From Bicyclus anynana (lineage: Eukaryota > Arthropoda > Insecta > Lepidoptera > Nymphalidae), in assembly GCF_947172395.1 (NCBI RefSeq), contig NC_069083.1, positions 7,534,501 through 7,598,500 on the forward strand: a DNA stretch of 64,000 bases. Direction: 5' to 3'. A program made the position numbers and the translations under genes. The notes under the pieces were generated by a model. That model searched no databases. It was given only the letters and a program-made list of their open reading frames with translations, and was not told the origin of the DNA. This document shows positions 32,692 to 45,431 of this stretch, in pieces; position 1 is the first letter of the stretch, and each line of letters opens with the position of its first letter.

Positions 32692-32973
32692 TGATAGCCC
32701 AAGTAGAGCCGTAATAGCCCAGTAGAGCTGTGATAGCCCAGTGGATATGACCTCTGGGGCATGCAACTTTTTAGTTGTGTGCATTTTAAGAAATTAAATA
32801 TCACATGTCTCAAAACGGTAAAGGAAACCTGCATACCAGAGAATTTTCTTAATTCTCTGTGTGTGTGAAGTCTGCCAATCCGCATTGGGCCAGCGTGGTG
32901 GACTATTGGCCTTACCCCTCTCATTCTGATAGGAGACTCGAGTTCATCAGTGAGCCGAATATGGGTTGATAAC
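32692..32973 (+). mobile_element. SINE family A with triplicated head and lost B-box
   Basis: Three head-like units of about 20 bp precede the body (TTGATAGCCCAAGTAGAG, GTAATAGCCCAGTAGAG, TGTGATAGCCCAGTGG). The stretch from the second half of the tRNA head through the B-box is deleted: ATATGACCTCTGGGGCATGC joins directly. The tail GGGTTGATAACGAACG is present. Confidence 0.85.
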
Positions 32974-33832
32974 GAACGATTTCGAATTTTAAGGGGGTTT
33001 CGGTATTTATCTTCATATTGTGAGGGAGGATTTTAGTATATTATTCAAAGGTTTTCTTGGAAAAAATATTTACTTTATTAATTACATATTTCATTTACTT
33101 CCTTTAATGTTGTTATAACGTATCTTGTCTAGTTTATCTAAACTAACATTTGATTAACAAACTTGTTGTACAGTCTCAGTAGCGCGGCCCATTATACGGT
33201 TGATGATTTAATAAATGATAAAGAGGCGTAGAATGAAACAGCATCCGGCTGTCAGTAAAATTGTGTTGGAGATAAAACTTTTTTTTAATTATTATCAAGG
33301 TCTAACAACTTTCTTGCTGACATTCGTCGGTAGAAATAACGTTCCAATTTGACATTAGATAGTAGCACTGTCATATTTTTGAATGTAAATAGCCTTCAAA
33401 CTGATTTAAAATCCTTGAAACTATGTATTTTAATAGCAAAAACCCCATAAAAAATATCTATCTATGAAACTTTCTTTTCTTATATTACAAATGTCATGAC
33501 TAAGAGTAGTACGAGTAAATATGCGAATTAATTGTAATAATAAATAAAATTATTAAAAGTACATATTTCTAAAATCCATTCAGTATAATATTTATGGCAG
33601 TCGCTTATTCTATTAAGGGTGAAATGGCAAAAGTAAAGAAAATTATACGTACAAAAGATATTTTCGGTGTCATATATTTGTCTCCAATTGCAGTTGAGAA
33701 AACCTGAAAAAGAAAATTATACTGTATTACGATGCAATAAAGTTAAAAAATTTAATAAAGTATAATTATACTGAGATTTAATTTCTGCAGATCTATACTA
33801 CTGGCATGCCATCTGATTTACTATATAAAATA
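32974..33832. other. AT-rich, nothing recognised
   Basis: No exon, element end or structured repeat found. Confidence 0.4.
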
Positions 33833-34031
33833 CTAGCCGACGCCCCGCGGTTTCAACCGCGTAGTTCCAGTTCCCGTGTGAATACGGCGATAAAATATAG
33901 CCTAAGACACTAAAAATATCAATAACTTTATCGTGTTTATTAGTGGTAAAAGAATTTTCAAAATCGGTTCAGTAGATCTAGAGATAAACCCTACAATACC
34001 ATTTTACCTCTTAGTAATATTACTATAGATT
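33833..34031 (-). mobile_element. Helitron-like element, reversed
   Basis: Starts A|CTAGCCGACGCCCCGCGG, contains GGCGATAAAATATAGCCTA and AAAATCGGTTCAGTAG, and ends near GTAATATTACTATAG (the degenerate 5' end on the minus strand). Confidence 0.65.
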
Positions 34032-35512
34032 AATAAAAACAATAAACCATATAATATATTTTAATTTTTACTAACGCGAAATAATCACAGCTTATCAAAT
34101 AAATTAGTACCAGCCATTTTTTGTATTATATGCAATAAAGTGATTCTTTTAGACATGCTGGTAGCAGCAAACTTCAGCCAAGCATGCTATGAAGTTATTC
34201 AATAATGTATTTATGTATTAAATTTAGCATTTTCCAAACGCCAGAAACACTGTCTACCATTTCGTGACGTCATAGTATTAGTAAACCTCTACACGTCAAA
34301 CTAAAGATGTTTTAAAAAGTGTCAACTAGCCTATTGTATGATATGAAATGATTGTTTCAGAAACACCCCATACGGTACAAACAAGAACAACATTATAGTC
34401 CAGTGCCAACTTTAATTACAATAATTACTCTAGTTAGTTGTCACACTATCTATATAAATCATAATTTTATCTGATTCACTGTCAGTTAGAGAAACCCTCC
34501 TTTCGACGTCGTAGTGGAAACACAATGAGTTATTTGCGAACACTCGACTTCCCGTGTTTGCGGAAATGAAAGTAAAAGTTTTGATATGTGTCACTATTGT
34601 AATTTATAACAATGGTAGTCTTGCTCGTAGTCAAATAAAGCTTCTCTAATGCCCTTTGAAGTAATTATGTAATTATACTGTGAGTGCTTCCAATTATATC
34701 GTAAGATATATACCACTTAGGTAAACGCAAGCATGGTATAAGTACAAAGTTTTCGTAGAGCTTTTACTGCTTCTCTTTTTTGTTGTGAATTACGTGGTAG
34801 CTCATAAATCTCATAATAATTATTATTATATAATGCGTATTTAATGTTTTCTTAATTATGTATAAGCATATTATAAATGCGCTAAAGTTTTCAATATTTT
34901 GATGTATTTGGAGGATTATGTGAAAAGAAGTAAATCTCGATTATGCATATTATGGAATAGTTCAAATTAAACCGCCATACATAAAGTATATATTTTATGT
35001 ATTATTATTTTCAATCATTTGATAGTTAGTTTTAGCGTCTGTATATACGATTAAGCTTTAGCTATTAAAGTTTTTAAGTTCTTTAAATTTAAGGAGGGTT
35101 TATTACCATCAGGTATACTTTGTACTATACGTAAATAGATTAAATGAAATAGATAAAATTTCTTAGTACAAATACAAGATGAAAGTGGTGAAATCTCAAA
35201 CGAGTCTCGAGAAATCGCTACCATAATAAATAATGCACTAGTTCAGTCAAGGCAGCCCTTCCTTAGTTCATCTAGCATAACCAGTTACTGCGGGCGTGTA
35301 CATTGAAAAGTGCCCGGTAGGCATTTTGAGCAGAATTCCGCTGCAATTAATGGATTTATTGCACTTTAGTTTTCTAAATAAGCATACTTCATTTTGACTG
35401 ATAAAACTGACATCTCTGGCGCAGTTGGCAATGATGTGTTCTCAGCTTAGGAATTAATATTTTCAAGTTGGCTAAGGTCTGGACTGGTGGTAGGCTTCGA
35501 CCGAAGCTATAG
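34032..35512. other. AT-rich, nothing recognised
   Basis: No coding or repeat feature that I can support. Confidence 0.4.
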
Positions 35513-35630
35513 ATGGCAACTTCGTTCGTAACACTCCCGATGGACCGCGCGGACCGGGGGGCGTGTAGCGATGAATGAAAAACCCACGACTGAAACACCT
35601 CACTCCCCGCATGCTTGATTTTACAACCGC
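35513..35630 (-). mobile_element. Relative of the 2.5-kb MITE
   Basis: Shares CTTCGTTCGTAACACTCCCG, a GC-rich interior and CCCACGACT with the complement of 2477-2617. Its far terminal repeat is not recognisable. Confidence 0.55.
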
Positions 35631-35671
35631 GCAGTCTTTCCCCGATGTTGCGCAGAAACCATAAGAGGTGT

Positions 35672-35773
35672 CACATCATAATCATATCAGCTTGACGTCC
35701 ACTGCAGAAACATAAACCTTCTGTAGGGACTTCCAAGCATCACGATCTTGAGCCGCCTGCATCCAGCGAATAT
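35672..35773 (-). mobile_element. RTE-type LINE 3' tail, reversed
   Basis: Reads on the minus strand GGCTCAAGATCGTGATGCTT, AGTCCCTACAGAAGG and GTCAAGCTGATATGATTATG. Confidence 0.7.
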
Positions 35774-35800
35774 CAGAAGTATGGGTATTATAATATACTA

Positions 35801-35952
35801 GGCTATTCTGTAACGATATTTTTATAACTCCCAAGTGCGAGTTTCGAATTCAACTCTATCTCTGTTTAACACAATACTATAGAATGAGAAAGACAGCGGT
35901 GAATTCGAAACTCGTACTTGCGAGTTATACAAAACATCGTTAGAGAATAGCC
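35801..35952. mobile_element. 152-bp fold-back MITE
   Basis: The left arm 35801-35862 and right arm 35890-35952 are inverted copies with a few mismatches (GGCTATTCT...TAACGAT against ATCGTTA...AGAATAGCC; AGTTTCGAATTCA in both). Only about 27 nt lie between the arms. Confidence 0.75.
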
Positions 35953-37139
35953 GTGCTGGTGATATCACAGTCAAGGGCTAACTTGTTATAGATTAATTAT
36001 AGATTAAAAAAGAGGTATTATAATTTTCCTTTAATTTTAACTCTTGATAAAATTCAATTCAATAACTGAATGTTCAATTCATATTTACGCGAAAAAGAAA
36101 GTGTATGAAACTTCAATAACTTAACTTGAAGTAGTGATTGTCGATCTCTATATTTAAATTTGTATACCGTCGACCATGATTGAAACACAAACGCTTGTGT
36201 TGCGTGTCTAATGGGCATTTTATAACTTTTTAAATTCTTCAAACACAGCATAATTTTGTAATAATACAAACATGGATATTAAAAACTGATAGTTTGTTAG
36301 TATTAAAGTAACGAAAAAAAAACAGGTGATAACTTTAAAACTCAAAACTTTAACCAAGTATTTTAAATTTTCCAATGAGTTTTGTAGTTTGCATTTTACA
36401 TGTACTGTAATATACAATGAATATAATATTGCAATACATTTGAGTTATAAGGTAGAGCTACTTAAGTATTAAAATTAAAAGACATAACATACCATAACAG
36501 TGGTTAGTAAAACGTAAAAGAGAAAAGAATGCAAATAATTATTCTCATTGTAGCTGCTGGTATATTTGGTTGAGTTCTGAAAGATTAATAAGAGAAACAC
36601 CGGGAGAAAGTGACTTGGATTATTTTGCTCTAATTGAGCCGCTGGTTTTTATGAATAACTTTTATTAACATAACAATAAGTGCACGATTATAAAATTAAG
36701 TAAGAAAGTTTTTGTTTCTCTCTCTCTCTCTTTTAATTACCCTTTGAACAATAGAAACTTGATTTCGGAATTATTTTATGTTATGTTCTTTTTCAGATAC
36801 TTATTATACAAGTTTTCATGTTGTAATGATATTTAATTAATTTAAAAGTGTTGTGATACGCATTAACAGTACTTCTGCTGGCCTATTCACTATTTTAGTC
36901 TTTATTATCAACCTAATAAAGATCAAACCAATTGAGAAATATCATCTATCTACTGTATGATATCCACCATTACCGGATGACATTTGTTACATATAATCTT
37001 GATTTCATATATGACAACTAGCATACGTCAAAGATAGTGAATTAGCCTGTAGGTGTTGTGTTGTGTATGTAATTAGGGACCAATATAGGCGACGTTGATC
37101 ACTTAACATAAGACCTTAGGTGCTTGTAATTCATTTGTT
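35953..37139. other. AT-rich, nothing recognised
   Basis: Apart from a (TC)n run at 36717-36732, no feature is seen. Confidence 0.4.
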
Positions 37140-37345
37140 TTAATAGTCGATAGGCTTGCGCTTGACTACAATTTTGCCTAATGGAAAACAACGTTTAGAA
37201 CGAACAATACAACGTTTAGAAATAACAAAACAACGAAAATAAGGTTTAGGGTGGGACGCTCTTGCCTAGAAAGTGCCTATTCACTCTTGCCTTGAAGGTG
37301 TTTGGATTGTAGGTGTACACAAACGCCAGAAAGGCATTCCACACT
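37140..37345 (+). repeat. Dispersed repeat also present at 42.78 kb
   Basis: The block GGGACGCTCTTGCCTAGAAA plus GTGCCTATTCACTCTTG recurs at 42824-42862 in the same orientation. Probably part of a LINE 3' UTR or a SINE. Confidence 0.5.
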
Positions 37346-37551
37346 TTGTCATTATAAAAAGAAACTAATATAAATTTTCTTAATTCGCAAACATCTTCAA
37401 CTAATCATTAGCATGCGATAATGATTTTTGAAATTCAATATTTATTGTTCGGCGCTAAAGCAAAATACTCATTTTGAAATGGTACAAGAATAATTGGATG
37501 CATCCCAAGCCTTCTCGACCTTGGGTCGGGGCCACTTAACCGTGGATCTAT

Positions 37552-37850
37552 TCATCATCATTATCAGCCTCTTAGGCCTCTTGCCTGAACTTTCAAGCAC
37601 AACGGTTCGAGCCGTCAGCATCCAGCAGCTGCAACCCGTTTGATATCTTCAGTCCACCTATTATGTGGTCGACCAACACTGCGCTTTCCGGTGCGGGGTC
37701 GCCATACCTACACCTTGGGACCCCAACGTCCGTCGGCTCTTCGAACTATGTAGCTTGCCCATTGCCACTTGAGCTTCGCAACTCGTTGAGCTATGTCAGT
37801 GACTTTGGTCCTTCTAATAAGGCCCATAGTTAGCGACCAAGTCAAATGGA
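37552..37850 (-). mobile_element. RTE-type LINE 3' fragment, reversed
   Basis: Minus-strand order: AAAGTCACTGACATAGCTCA, CAATGGGCAAGCTACATAGT, GGTGCGGGG-like coding remnants complementing GCGGGGTCGCCAT, GGTGGACTGAAGATATCAAA, and a GATAATGATGATG tail at 37552. Frame is broken. Confidence 0.75.
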
Positions 37851-38529
37851 TCTATTGACTGTAGTGATTTAGTAATATAGGGGCTCTATCATCTCGTTAC
37901 GGGTTTCATTATACGGGCGTACCTCGTTCACGTTTTAAACTCCTCGTTTAAAATACTTTTACATACATTGTCAGTTCAAAATCATATTATGGAGGTACTT
38001 TCTACTGTGATTCAGCATTACGAAAGTGTTTGACAATCGCATTTTACATTTTTTCTCCTTCTAATGATGTATTTCTTTGTTCAATTAAGCATTGCCGCTA
38101 ACATGTCGAAACTAATTTAAGTATAATTGCCATATTCAATGACTCGTACGTATGTTTTAATATTAATTATTATTATAAATAAATGTCTACATGCTATTTT
38201 TTAATGTAGCGTTTATGTACATTATCTAATCGAATTATCTAAAAAGTTATTATATTGTATTAAAAGTAATAAATTAGCAATTTGTTAAGCCTAAGCAAGG
38301 TAAGATTTGAATAAAATAGCTTTAGTCGTTTAGTATACTTCGATTACTAACGAGGATACTCGAAACTTACATTCTTGGTTTTAAGATTTAAGTCTAATAA
38401 ACATAAAAATATGTGTATATAGGCATGTTTCCGTCATATACACAGAATTTACAGTATTTTAGATGTTACAATACACTTCAAAACTTATTTTTATAGTAAT
38501 CCTTCACGAACGAAGAAAACGAAAAGTTA
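37851..38529. other. AT-rich, nothing recognised
   Basis: No feature that I can support. Confidence 0.4.
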
Positions 38530-38605
38530 CTAGCGGACGCCCACGACTTCGTCCGCGTGGATTTCAGCTTTACACAAATCCCGCGGGAACCATAGATGTT
38601 ATTAT
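38530..38605 (-). mobile_element. Helitron-like 3' end, reversed
   Basis: A|CTAGCGGACGCCCACGACTT, then GTCCGCGTGG and CAAATCCCGCGGGAACCATA. Only the 3' part of the element remains. Confidence 0.65.
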
Positions 38606-38709
38606 ACATATAAACCTTCCTCTTGCTGCTGCCCCCTCCCTCCCCCATATATGCCTATGCACTTCTCCAATGCGTGTGGAAGACTCTTTTACAATCACTA
38701 TCAGATGAT

Positions 38710-39250
38710 CACGACTTAACTTGTTCTCCGTTGCACAGTAGTGTAACATCACCAACTTTGAGAATTCACACTGGAAACTTCTTAGAAGAAATAAAAGCTC
38801 AGTATTTCTCAGCCCGAGAGCCCTAATCCACATAGGCACCACTGGATCAAAGAGGCAGTCGTCAAAAAAACGTCCTTTACGATCCTGACGATGACATAAC
38901 GAACGAAAGTGCTTCCCAGGCAACACAAACACAAGCTACACACCGTCTTCGCCGGCGAAGACGAGGTCCCTGATATCTGACGTCACCCAGACGTGGGCTT
39001 TTTAACTCACGATCTCGGGGGCGCCCGGACTGATACACTCAGGCCAAAACCCAAATGGCCCTCTAAGCTGAGGTCCGAATCTCAGAGGCGACGCCCTTAG
39101 AGAGAGCAGAGTAGATGGGTTCCGCCCTTCTGCCTTCGGGCCCCGTCAGGCGATGCTTCTGCGCTCGCCGAAACCTCCCGGTGACTCCGCTGAGGTCCCA
39201 TAAGGAGCCTACGGCACTTACACAATCAGGAAAAAAGAAAAAAAAGAGGC
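38710..39250 (+). mobile_element. GC-rich block, probably a LINE 3' UTR
   Basis: About 500 bp of GC-rich non-coding sequence ends at TTACACAATCAGG followed by an A-rich run (39224-39247), as expected for the polyadenylated 3' end of a non-LTR element. No intact ORF remains. The identification rests on composition and the tail. Confidence 0.45.
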
Positions 39251-39608
39251 AGTTTAAATTTGTATTAACAAGATCATGATCATCAATATTGTATGGTTTC
39301 TAGCCAGCGGCTCATTTCCCAGACAAAAGAAAGGAGCCCCACTTGTAAACTGTGCCTTGCAACAATAACAGAGGCTCCCGCGCGTGATGTGCTCAACGTA
39401 GAACAATTAACATTTTCTTAACTTATGTTAGATACAAGCCTCAACAATTACATTTGTATAGTAATTAAGATAAGCTGATGCCTGAATACAACTAATGAAG
39501 TTTATATAAATATGTTCATATAAAAACGAGATAGTTTTTTTTTGAACACTAGCTGTAGCCTAGCGGTTTCACCTGCGTTATAACAATTTCTGTAAGAATC
39601 TTGAAATA

Positions 39609-39800
39609 CTAGCTGACGCCGCGCGGTTTCACTCGCGTGGTTCCCGTTCCCGTATACGGGGATAATATATAGCCTATAGCCTTCCTCGACAAATGGGCTA
39701 TCTAACACTAAAATAATATTTCACATCGGACCAGTAGTTCCTAAGAATAGCGCGTTCAATCAAACAAACAAACTCTTCAGCTTTATAATATTAGTATAGA
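39609..39800 (-). mobile_element. Helitron-like element, reversed
   Basis: A|CTAGCTGACGCCGCGCGG at the left; the right end reads GCTTTATAATATTAGTATAG. A partial second 3' end lies just before it (39548-39575, ACTAGCTGTAGCCTAGCGG). Confidence 0.7.
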
Positions 39801-39802
39801 TT

Positions 39803-40185
39803 GGAATACTTAACATTATAAATGTGTAAGTGTGTGTCTCTGTCTGTTTGTTAGTCCGTCTTTCACGGTAAAACAGACCGACGAATTGACGTGATTATTT
39901 AAGTGAAGATAGTTGAAAGGATGCAAAGTGTCATAGGCTACTTTTGTCTCTTTCTAACCCCCACTTCCCTTAATAAAGGGGGTGGAAGTTTGTATGGAGC
40001 ATTCCGCAATTTTCAAGGTGGAAAGCTTGATCTTCGTCACATGATATGCAAACTATTTGTGGCTAAAAAAACCGTACATCATTTTGTTTAATCCACCCCC
40101 AACCCCTTAGAAGAGGAGGTGAAATTTTAAAGGGATAGGAAGGAAGTGCACATATGTCAAAGTGAACCTTGTCCGGGTTCGCTAG
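39803..40185 (+). mobile_element. Helitron-like element, longer variant
   Basis: Starts near ACATTATAAATGTGTAAG and ends CCTTGTCCGGGTTCGCTAG, followed by T. It adjoins the previous reversed element, so the two 5' ends face each other. The open frame 39903-40091 belongs to it. Confidence 0.55.
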
Positions 40186-41439
40186 TATTGGAATAAAAAC
40201 TAGCTTAAGTTACTACTAACAACATCAGCAATTAAATTTTCTTCAAAATCTGTTCAGATATTAGCCGGAACAAATAGACAGACTGAGAAAAATTATAGAA
40301 ATAGATTTTCCGAAATAACTATCTTTTTTTACCAGTGCCTTTTCCGCTATTGCTCAGGATTTTGGCCGCGAGCGTAATTTTACTTGAAAGTTCTTTATGA
40401 TTTTTTATAAATATATAGATAGCAATTACTAGTGTTTAGTATAAAATACCATTCTTTATAATTTTTCGACGTAGCCAAGACATGGGGAAAATAATCAGTA
40501 GTATTTATGTTTGACGTTGTCATGTCGGGGAACCGGCTCCTACTAACTAACCCGCTTCTGCTGTTGAAAACTGCAAGCTTTCCAGCCCTAACCTAAATTT
40601 GTAATCTGCAACCGCGTTAATTATTGATATCTTATTCGATGAAGATTATAAGTCGAGTCTTTACATACTATAATGAAAATTTATCAAAATTGAATTAGGT
40701 ACGAAAAAATATGTTGTCGATCCTGTCGATATTTAACTGTTACAGTTTTTCAATACATGCTTTGTTTTATCGAATTTTATTAAATGTGTTTTTTTTTTCA
40801 TTTTAATGTCTCAATGAAAGACCAGGCGTTTCTCATATATGAAGGAGTTTGGAGTCCAATGCATACCTTACAGTGATAATACGTACGTTATTTTACTTTA
40901 TACCATTCACTAATAGATGATAACCACCAGGCCAGGCAAAGAACAAATTCTTCAAGAGATGAGAATGTAACGTCAACCAATACCAACTTCCCAACTATTG
41001 TTTAATACAGTAAGTTATATATGGTGTAGGTATAATTTATGATCCACTCAGACGAAGTTACAAGCAAAAGCTGATCTTCGGCTTTCTAACTTTATGGATT
41101 TGGACACGTCTTAATCAATCAGTGAGCGGTATTTTGCGTTTATAAGTTGATAGAAGATAATGTTTCACTTACGAAGCACATACATTGTCTTAAGCCACAT
41201 ATTACCGACCACCTTTCCTTTAGCCCTCGGGCTTTATATTTATCAAGCCAGTAGTAAAACAACAAGTGTATTAGTCGAACAAATCAGGTGTAAAGATGGC
41301 ATAGGAGTGGCGTGGAAGCTGGCTGTGACACACTGACTCGCTTTCCATTAGCGCGCGGCCGGACGGCTTGCCTCGGATCTTGGTGCATATCTTATTAAAC
41401 TTTTAAACAATTCTAATGTAGAAAAATAAGTAATTGTTA
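40186..41439. other. AT-rich, nothing recognised
   Basis: No coding or repeat feature that I can support. Confidence 0.4.
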
Positions 41440-41620
41440 TCACACTAATATTATAATGTGTGTAAGTGTGTATGTTTGTTGCTCCTTTCCGCTGCGGCTT
41501 CAGAAGCAATTTGGCTGAAATTTGGAATATAAATAGAGTTTACTCTGGAAAAATAGATAGTTCCCGCGGAATTCGTGAATAACTGTATTCTACGCGGACG
41601 AAGTCGCGGACGTCTGCTAG
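41440..41620 (+). mobile_element. Complete Helitron-like element (181 bp)
   Basis: A|TCACACTAATATTATAA at the left and TACGCGGACGAAGTCGCGGA to GTCTGCTAG|T at the right. Both ends and the A|T target are intact. Confidence 0.8.
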
Positions 41621-41796
41621 TTTATTATGAATTTGTCTATTGACTTATTGTTCGCGGATATATACCTATCCTTAACGACATATTTTTTCTAAATGAATTT
41701 TTAGGAAAACGCGACAGTCCGCTCAGTCCACGTTGACGTAGATAGTTGGGTACTTTTTTATATTATGTTTGACCAGCAGATAACAAACACGTCTTC

Positions 41797-41906
41797 AATG
41801 CTGTATGGTTTTTACATAAAAATAAAACCGATATTATGTGCCGAGAGGAAAAGAAAGAAAAAAAGAAAAATTTTTTATTACAGCATTATGAAAACCATAC
41901 AGCATT
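41797..41906. repeat. Inverted repeat, 16-bp exact arms
   Basis: AATGCTGTATGGTTTT at 41797-41812 is exactly inverted at 41891-41906, with 78 nt between including an A/G-rich run. It may be the remnant of a small fold-back element. Confidence 0.7.
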
Positions 41907-42705
41907 GCAGGAAGATCTGCCTGGTGAAGACTATGAGCTAAGATGTCAGTGTCTACACACTGGCAAGCACGATAAAACAACTACGCCACCTTCAGTAGGT
42001 TGAAGGAACTAGGTACTGTTCTGACCATAGAAAGACACACACACAGACTACACAAATGCGATCTTCTTTCTTAAAAGGTAGATATATGCCAAACCAGATT
42101 TTTTATAGGAGGAATACCTTCATGCATTGCTTAGTTATACTTTGTAGGGATGAACGCTTTTCAGGTTAAATCTTATAGGTAGTTTTTTCCGATACCTTTC
42201 CAAAAATTACCTTCATATTTTAACTAATTTACACAAACATCTTCTTAATCACATATCTATTAGTGAGAACCAAATAAAATCTATTTAGCGATTTTTAAGT
42301 TTATGGCGAACATACAGACAGACAGAAAAAACGCAGCGGTCTTAGAATTAAAATGTCTGCAAGAAGACTTGTTTCTGACCGAGTTTACATGGATGGAAGC
42401 ATGTTGTAGATTTACATGAAATCTTTAGTAACACTGCACTGCAGCTATGTATACTAATTACACATTTTACGAGCAAGCAACAAGCAATATCAATTATGAA
42501 TACCGCATCTAATTTGCGGCACAACTTTTAAGCAAGTGAGTCGTCTGGAAGTGAATTAAAACTCAACATACTCATTAACGCTTTCACCGTTATTTTCGAG
42601 AATTTATCTCGCAAAATATGAAATCTATACAGAGAGAGAAAGTGACAAATCATATTATGTTATACTTCATAGTATGAGGAGGTTTCTAGGCTTAAATTAG
42701 ACTTA

Positions 42706-43135
42706 CCTACTTAGCGCCCGCGCGCGGCTTCGTCTGCGACAAAATCGGTGTAAACTTTTTTTTTAAAGCAAATATGCTCGCGTTTGACCATGATCTAACC
42801 TGATGGTAAGTTTAGATAGAAGATGGGACACGCTTGCCTAGAAGGTGCCTATTCACTCTTGTTTTGAATTGAATAACTTTCACTGTATGATCATTTATTT
42901 AGAAGATAGAATGAGTATTTTAATCTACGGTCATAGCTGCCGTAATATAAATATATGCAATCGCGGACTTTTTTGTAAATCTACAAAAGATGAAATTCCC
43001 GTCATATATTGTATCTCGCAGTTAGGAATTTCGTCGAAAGCTCCTAGTCGGCTAGACTTTTTCGACACTTCCAATAATTATTGTTATATTCAACCGAAAA
43101 AAAACGTTCAGTACTATATAAGTGTTTGTAGCTGA
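42706..43135 (+). repeat. Mixed repeat remnants with a 96-codon frame
   Basis: 42706-42735 is a Helitron-like end (GCGCGGCTTCGTCTGCG), 42780-42866 is the repeat shared with 37.2 kb, and 42845-43135 is an open plus-strand frame whose latter part (IYGHSCRNINICNRGLFCKS onward) looks less random than background. It has no family likeness that I can name and is probably mobile-element derived. Confidence 0.35.
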
Positions 43136-43235
43136 TAGACAAATAGACACGGCAGAAATTTTTGTTTCCTAACAGGTATATGAGTCTTTTTTTTAAACAA
43201 AAGTTATGTTATGTTATTCAATTATAATTTAATTT

Positions 43236-43292
43236 CATCATCACCAGCAACAACGGCTCGCTGTTGAGCATGAGCCTCCTCTCAGAATGAAA
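43236..43292 (-). mobile_element. SINE family A 3' fragment
   Basis: Complement of the conserved tail block (GGCTCGCTGTTGAGCATGAG, then CTCCTCTCAGAATGA). Confidence 0.65.
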
Positions 43293-43396
43293 GTCAATAG
43301 ATAAACTATTCTAACTAAGTGCGCTACCATCGACAATCATTGCAACATCAATTGAGATCAAGGGCTCACTTGTCATTGGATAAAAATTAAATAGTT

Positions 43397-43991
43397 TCAA
43401 AGACTACGAAGAAGGTTATAGGATACTTTTTGTCGCGAAATTAAAGTCAGAAATGGGTGTAATAGGGGTTGAAAATTTGTATAGAAAGTCATTTGTAAAA
43501 ATTGGTATGTGTAGGTAATACCAGAAAAATGCTAAAAATAATGTAATTCAAGATTTTTCAAAGTTTTACCTCTAAAAGGACTAAAAACGGGTTGAAGTTT
43601 TGTTAATATAAATCTTTCATGTTTTGAGTTATGTTTTTGTAAAATAATTTGTGGACTATATGTTATACAGTACATTTTTGCCCTTTTTTTGCATTTTTAC
43701 CCAATTCAATTTGATAGCTAACGATCCTTCCTATCACCCCTTAAAGGGATCGCTATGCGTTTCCAGTGACCCTCTATACATAAACCATACGAAAATACTA
43801 ATAGAATGGGGTGCAGTGTAGCGCACTCACACATACATATTAGTATTGTATTGTATGTATCGTAACGTATTGTCATGTGTTTAATTGACTCCAGTTTTCA
43901 CCACATGTCGCCTCACCTCACCACTGGGGTGAAACAGGGGTTAAAAGTTCACATCGAGTTTCATGCGGACGAAGACTCGGGCGTCCGCTAG
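43397..43991 (+). mobile_element. Helitron-like element, same variant as 23.8-24.2 kb
   Basis: Homologous to 23803-24157 over its first 250 bp and ends CGGGCGTCCGCTAG|T at 43991. An internal stretch (43690-43930) is absent from the other copy. Confidence 0.65.
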
Positions 43992-45430
43992 TCATATAAT
44001 AATAATCATAGTTAAGTCCTAAAGTAATTATCCTTGAAGACGCGAAAACACCGTGACGCGCTATTGTTATAAAGCTAACCAGCATCAAAACAATAGAATG
44101 GGACTCCCTTCTGTAGGCATTTCGTAATCCAGAACATTTCGTAACAACCAGCAGTCACCGTACCATATCCGTTGGGGAGATAAGCGAAATACGCAACTTA
44201 AAAGCAATTAGCAATTTTAAATGTTCTTAGGCAGTATGATCATTGTAATGGTTTTTACATGTACATACATTACGTAATGGTAAAAAGGAATATGTTTTAC
44301 CATTACATATACGCATACTTTTACAGTTTACTTTTTCCTTCATATGCCTCAATGTGACATTAAAAATTAAACCTTATTTAGAATTAAACCAAAAAAAATA
44401 ACGTAACCACATTTGTGATTGCTACCCAATTAAAACAAACATTGGCATTTTGTTCCAGATTTAAATACGTTAATGAATATTTAATTTCTATTCTCTCATT
44501 CATTTATTAGTCCTTTTTTTAATTTTTAATAAAATACAAAATAACAAAACACTGTTAAACATTTATAAAAAAACAACATTTGAGTGCCCAAGCAACTGGT
44601 GGGCTCTCAAATGGGCATTTTAATTATAATTATTCTGTGTTTTGGCGAATCAATTGGAATGCTTACAAGTAATTTCACATGTTAAATTAAACGAGAAACC
44701 CCACAAGTATACCTATAAAACGCGAGCTCTGTAACGACTGACCTACTTTCCACACTCGCTTCCACACATCGCCTGGTGAGAATCTGCTAAAGAGTACCAC
44801 TCGACTCTTACTATATACACATAAAGCCCATTTTTCAATAATCAAACTACAGAAGCCGGCTGTTGGCGGTAAAAACTGTTGAATACATGCAAATACGGTT
44901 TTCAAACGTTGCGGATACGCAAAAGATAATATTTTGTCGTAAGTGAAAGTAAAATTATGCAACTTTCTAAAGGTGATTAACTATAGACCGCAGTTGATAA
45001 ACTTTATTCGAAAATTATCTGTATCAAAATTATTGAGATAAATCTGTTTTTGTGCTTTTGCCTACTTACTTACTTATTTTTTATCTGTATTTATCTGTAT
45101 CTATACCTATCTACCAACAGGTTCATAAAGAAAGCTACTTTATTTTATTGAATCTCTCTCTTAATTAAATCGTGTTTAATTAAATCTTAATGGTAGTAAA
45201 TAAGAAATATTATTTATAATCTCTATCAGTTCTATCAATAATCTAAATCTATGCTGGATTTTATTTAACCAAAAGTTACGACGACCATTCAGCCTTCATT
45301 ATTCAAAAAAGGCAAACCTGAAAAAAAAATCCTGGATACCCCAAACCGGCGAAGGCTATCCTCAACGTAAAGTGACGTTGTTACACACATGCACTGTTTA
45401 TCACACATGAATTTCATACACTTATCTGTA
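43992..45430. other. Non-coding stretch
   Basis: AT-rich. 44700-44960 carries a TATAAAAC at 44714 (plus strand) and a 91-codon minus-strand frame, neither convincing on its own. Confidence 0.35.
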
Positions 45431-45431
45431 C

